Positions 6,100 through 6,169 of a stretch of DNA of 6,169 bases are shown piece by piece. Source of the DNA: Oscillospiraceae bacterium (GTDB lineage Bacteria; Bacillota_A; Clostridia; Oscillospirales; Ruminococcaceae); the NCBI GenBank assembly GCA_017848205.1, contig JAGDDO010000546.1, positions 1 through 6,169 of the forward strand, given 5' to 3'. The position numbers and the translations under genes were made by a program. The notes beneath the pieces were generated by a model. The model saw only the letters and a program-made list of their open reading frames with translations, had not been told where the DNA came from and searched no databases. Positions within the stretch are counted from its first letter, which is position 1. Every line of letters starts with the position of its first letter.

Positions 6100-6169
6100 C
6101 AGTTTTTTGATTACACATCTGACAGATTTTGCAGTGCAAAAAAGAAGATTTTTGTATTCATTATTCAGA

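Noticed and set aside
6117..6141. Two small palindromes upstream of the tRNA promoter: ATCTG-A-CAGAT (6117-6127) and TTTTGC-AGT-GCAAAA (6127-6141)
   Set aside because: The arms are only 5-6 bp in AT-rich DNA and neither is followed by a clear T run on the matching strand. A role as a regulator site or weak terminator of an unseen gene cannot be supported.

Overview
The window looks like chromosome of a low-to-mid GC Gram-positive gut or rumen bacterium, most likely a Ruminococcus-like member of the Oscillospiraceae. This is inferred from the clostridial style of the proteins (an M23 domain with a Cys-rich 'CTHN...CxCGGGYGNY' insert, a Thr/Glu-rich linker), strong AGGAGG-type ribosome binding sites, consensus TTGACA/TATAAT promoters and short hairpin terminators. 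Nothing in the window fixes the species.

Left part (1-3919): a partial AraC-type regulator runs leftwards off the edge. About 200 bp of divergent promoter region separates it from a rightward pair of ABC half-transporter genes (421-2136 and 2140-3867), which are 3 bp apart and almost certainly form a heterodimeric exporter. The two nucleotide-binding domains complement each other. The first has Asp in place of the catalytic Glu and Gln in place of the H-loop His, but a good signature. The second has canonical Walker B and H-loop, but a degenerate LSQGQ signature. One ATP site should therefore be hydrolytic and the other degenerate. The AraC-type protein may control the exporter, but its own half-site evidence is weak. 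A strong hairpin at 3875-3913 ends the operon and lies between convergent genes.

Middle part (3926-5732, minus strand): an ECF-type sigma factor gene overlaps by 8 bp a gene for a single-pass membrane protein. That protein has a short cytoplasmic N-terminus, a long Thr/Glu-rich external linker and a C-terminal M23 (LytM) domain. The arrangement suggests a sigma factor and its membrane-bound anti-sigma partner whose outer domain is a peptidoglycan-endopeptidase fold. Two things make it unusual: the first His of the M23 HxH motif is Lys, and a 51-bp in-frame tandem duplication has doubled the zinc-binding HxxxD segment. This is the most interesting part of the window.

Right part (5733-6169): a 245-bp leader/intergenic stretch holds two stem-loops. 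It is followed by a tRNA terminator, an initiator tRNA-fMet gene on the minus strand with encoded CCA, and that gene's consensus promoter. The last 70 bp hold only A/T tracts and two small palindromes.
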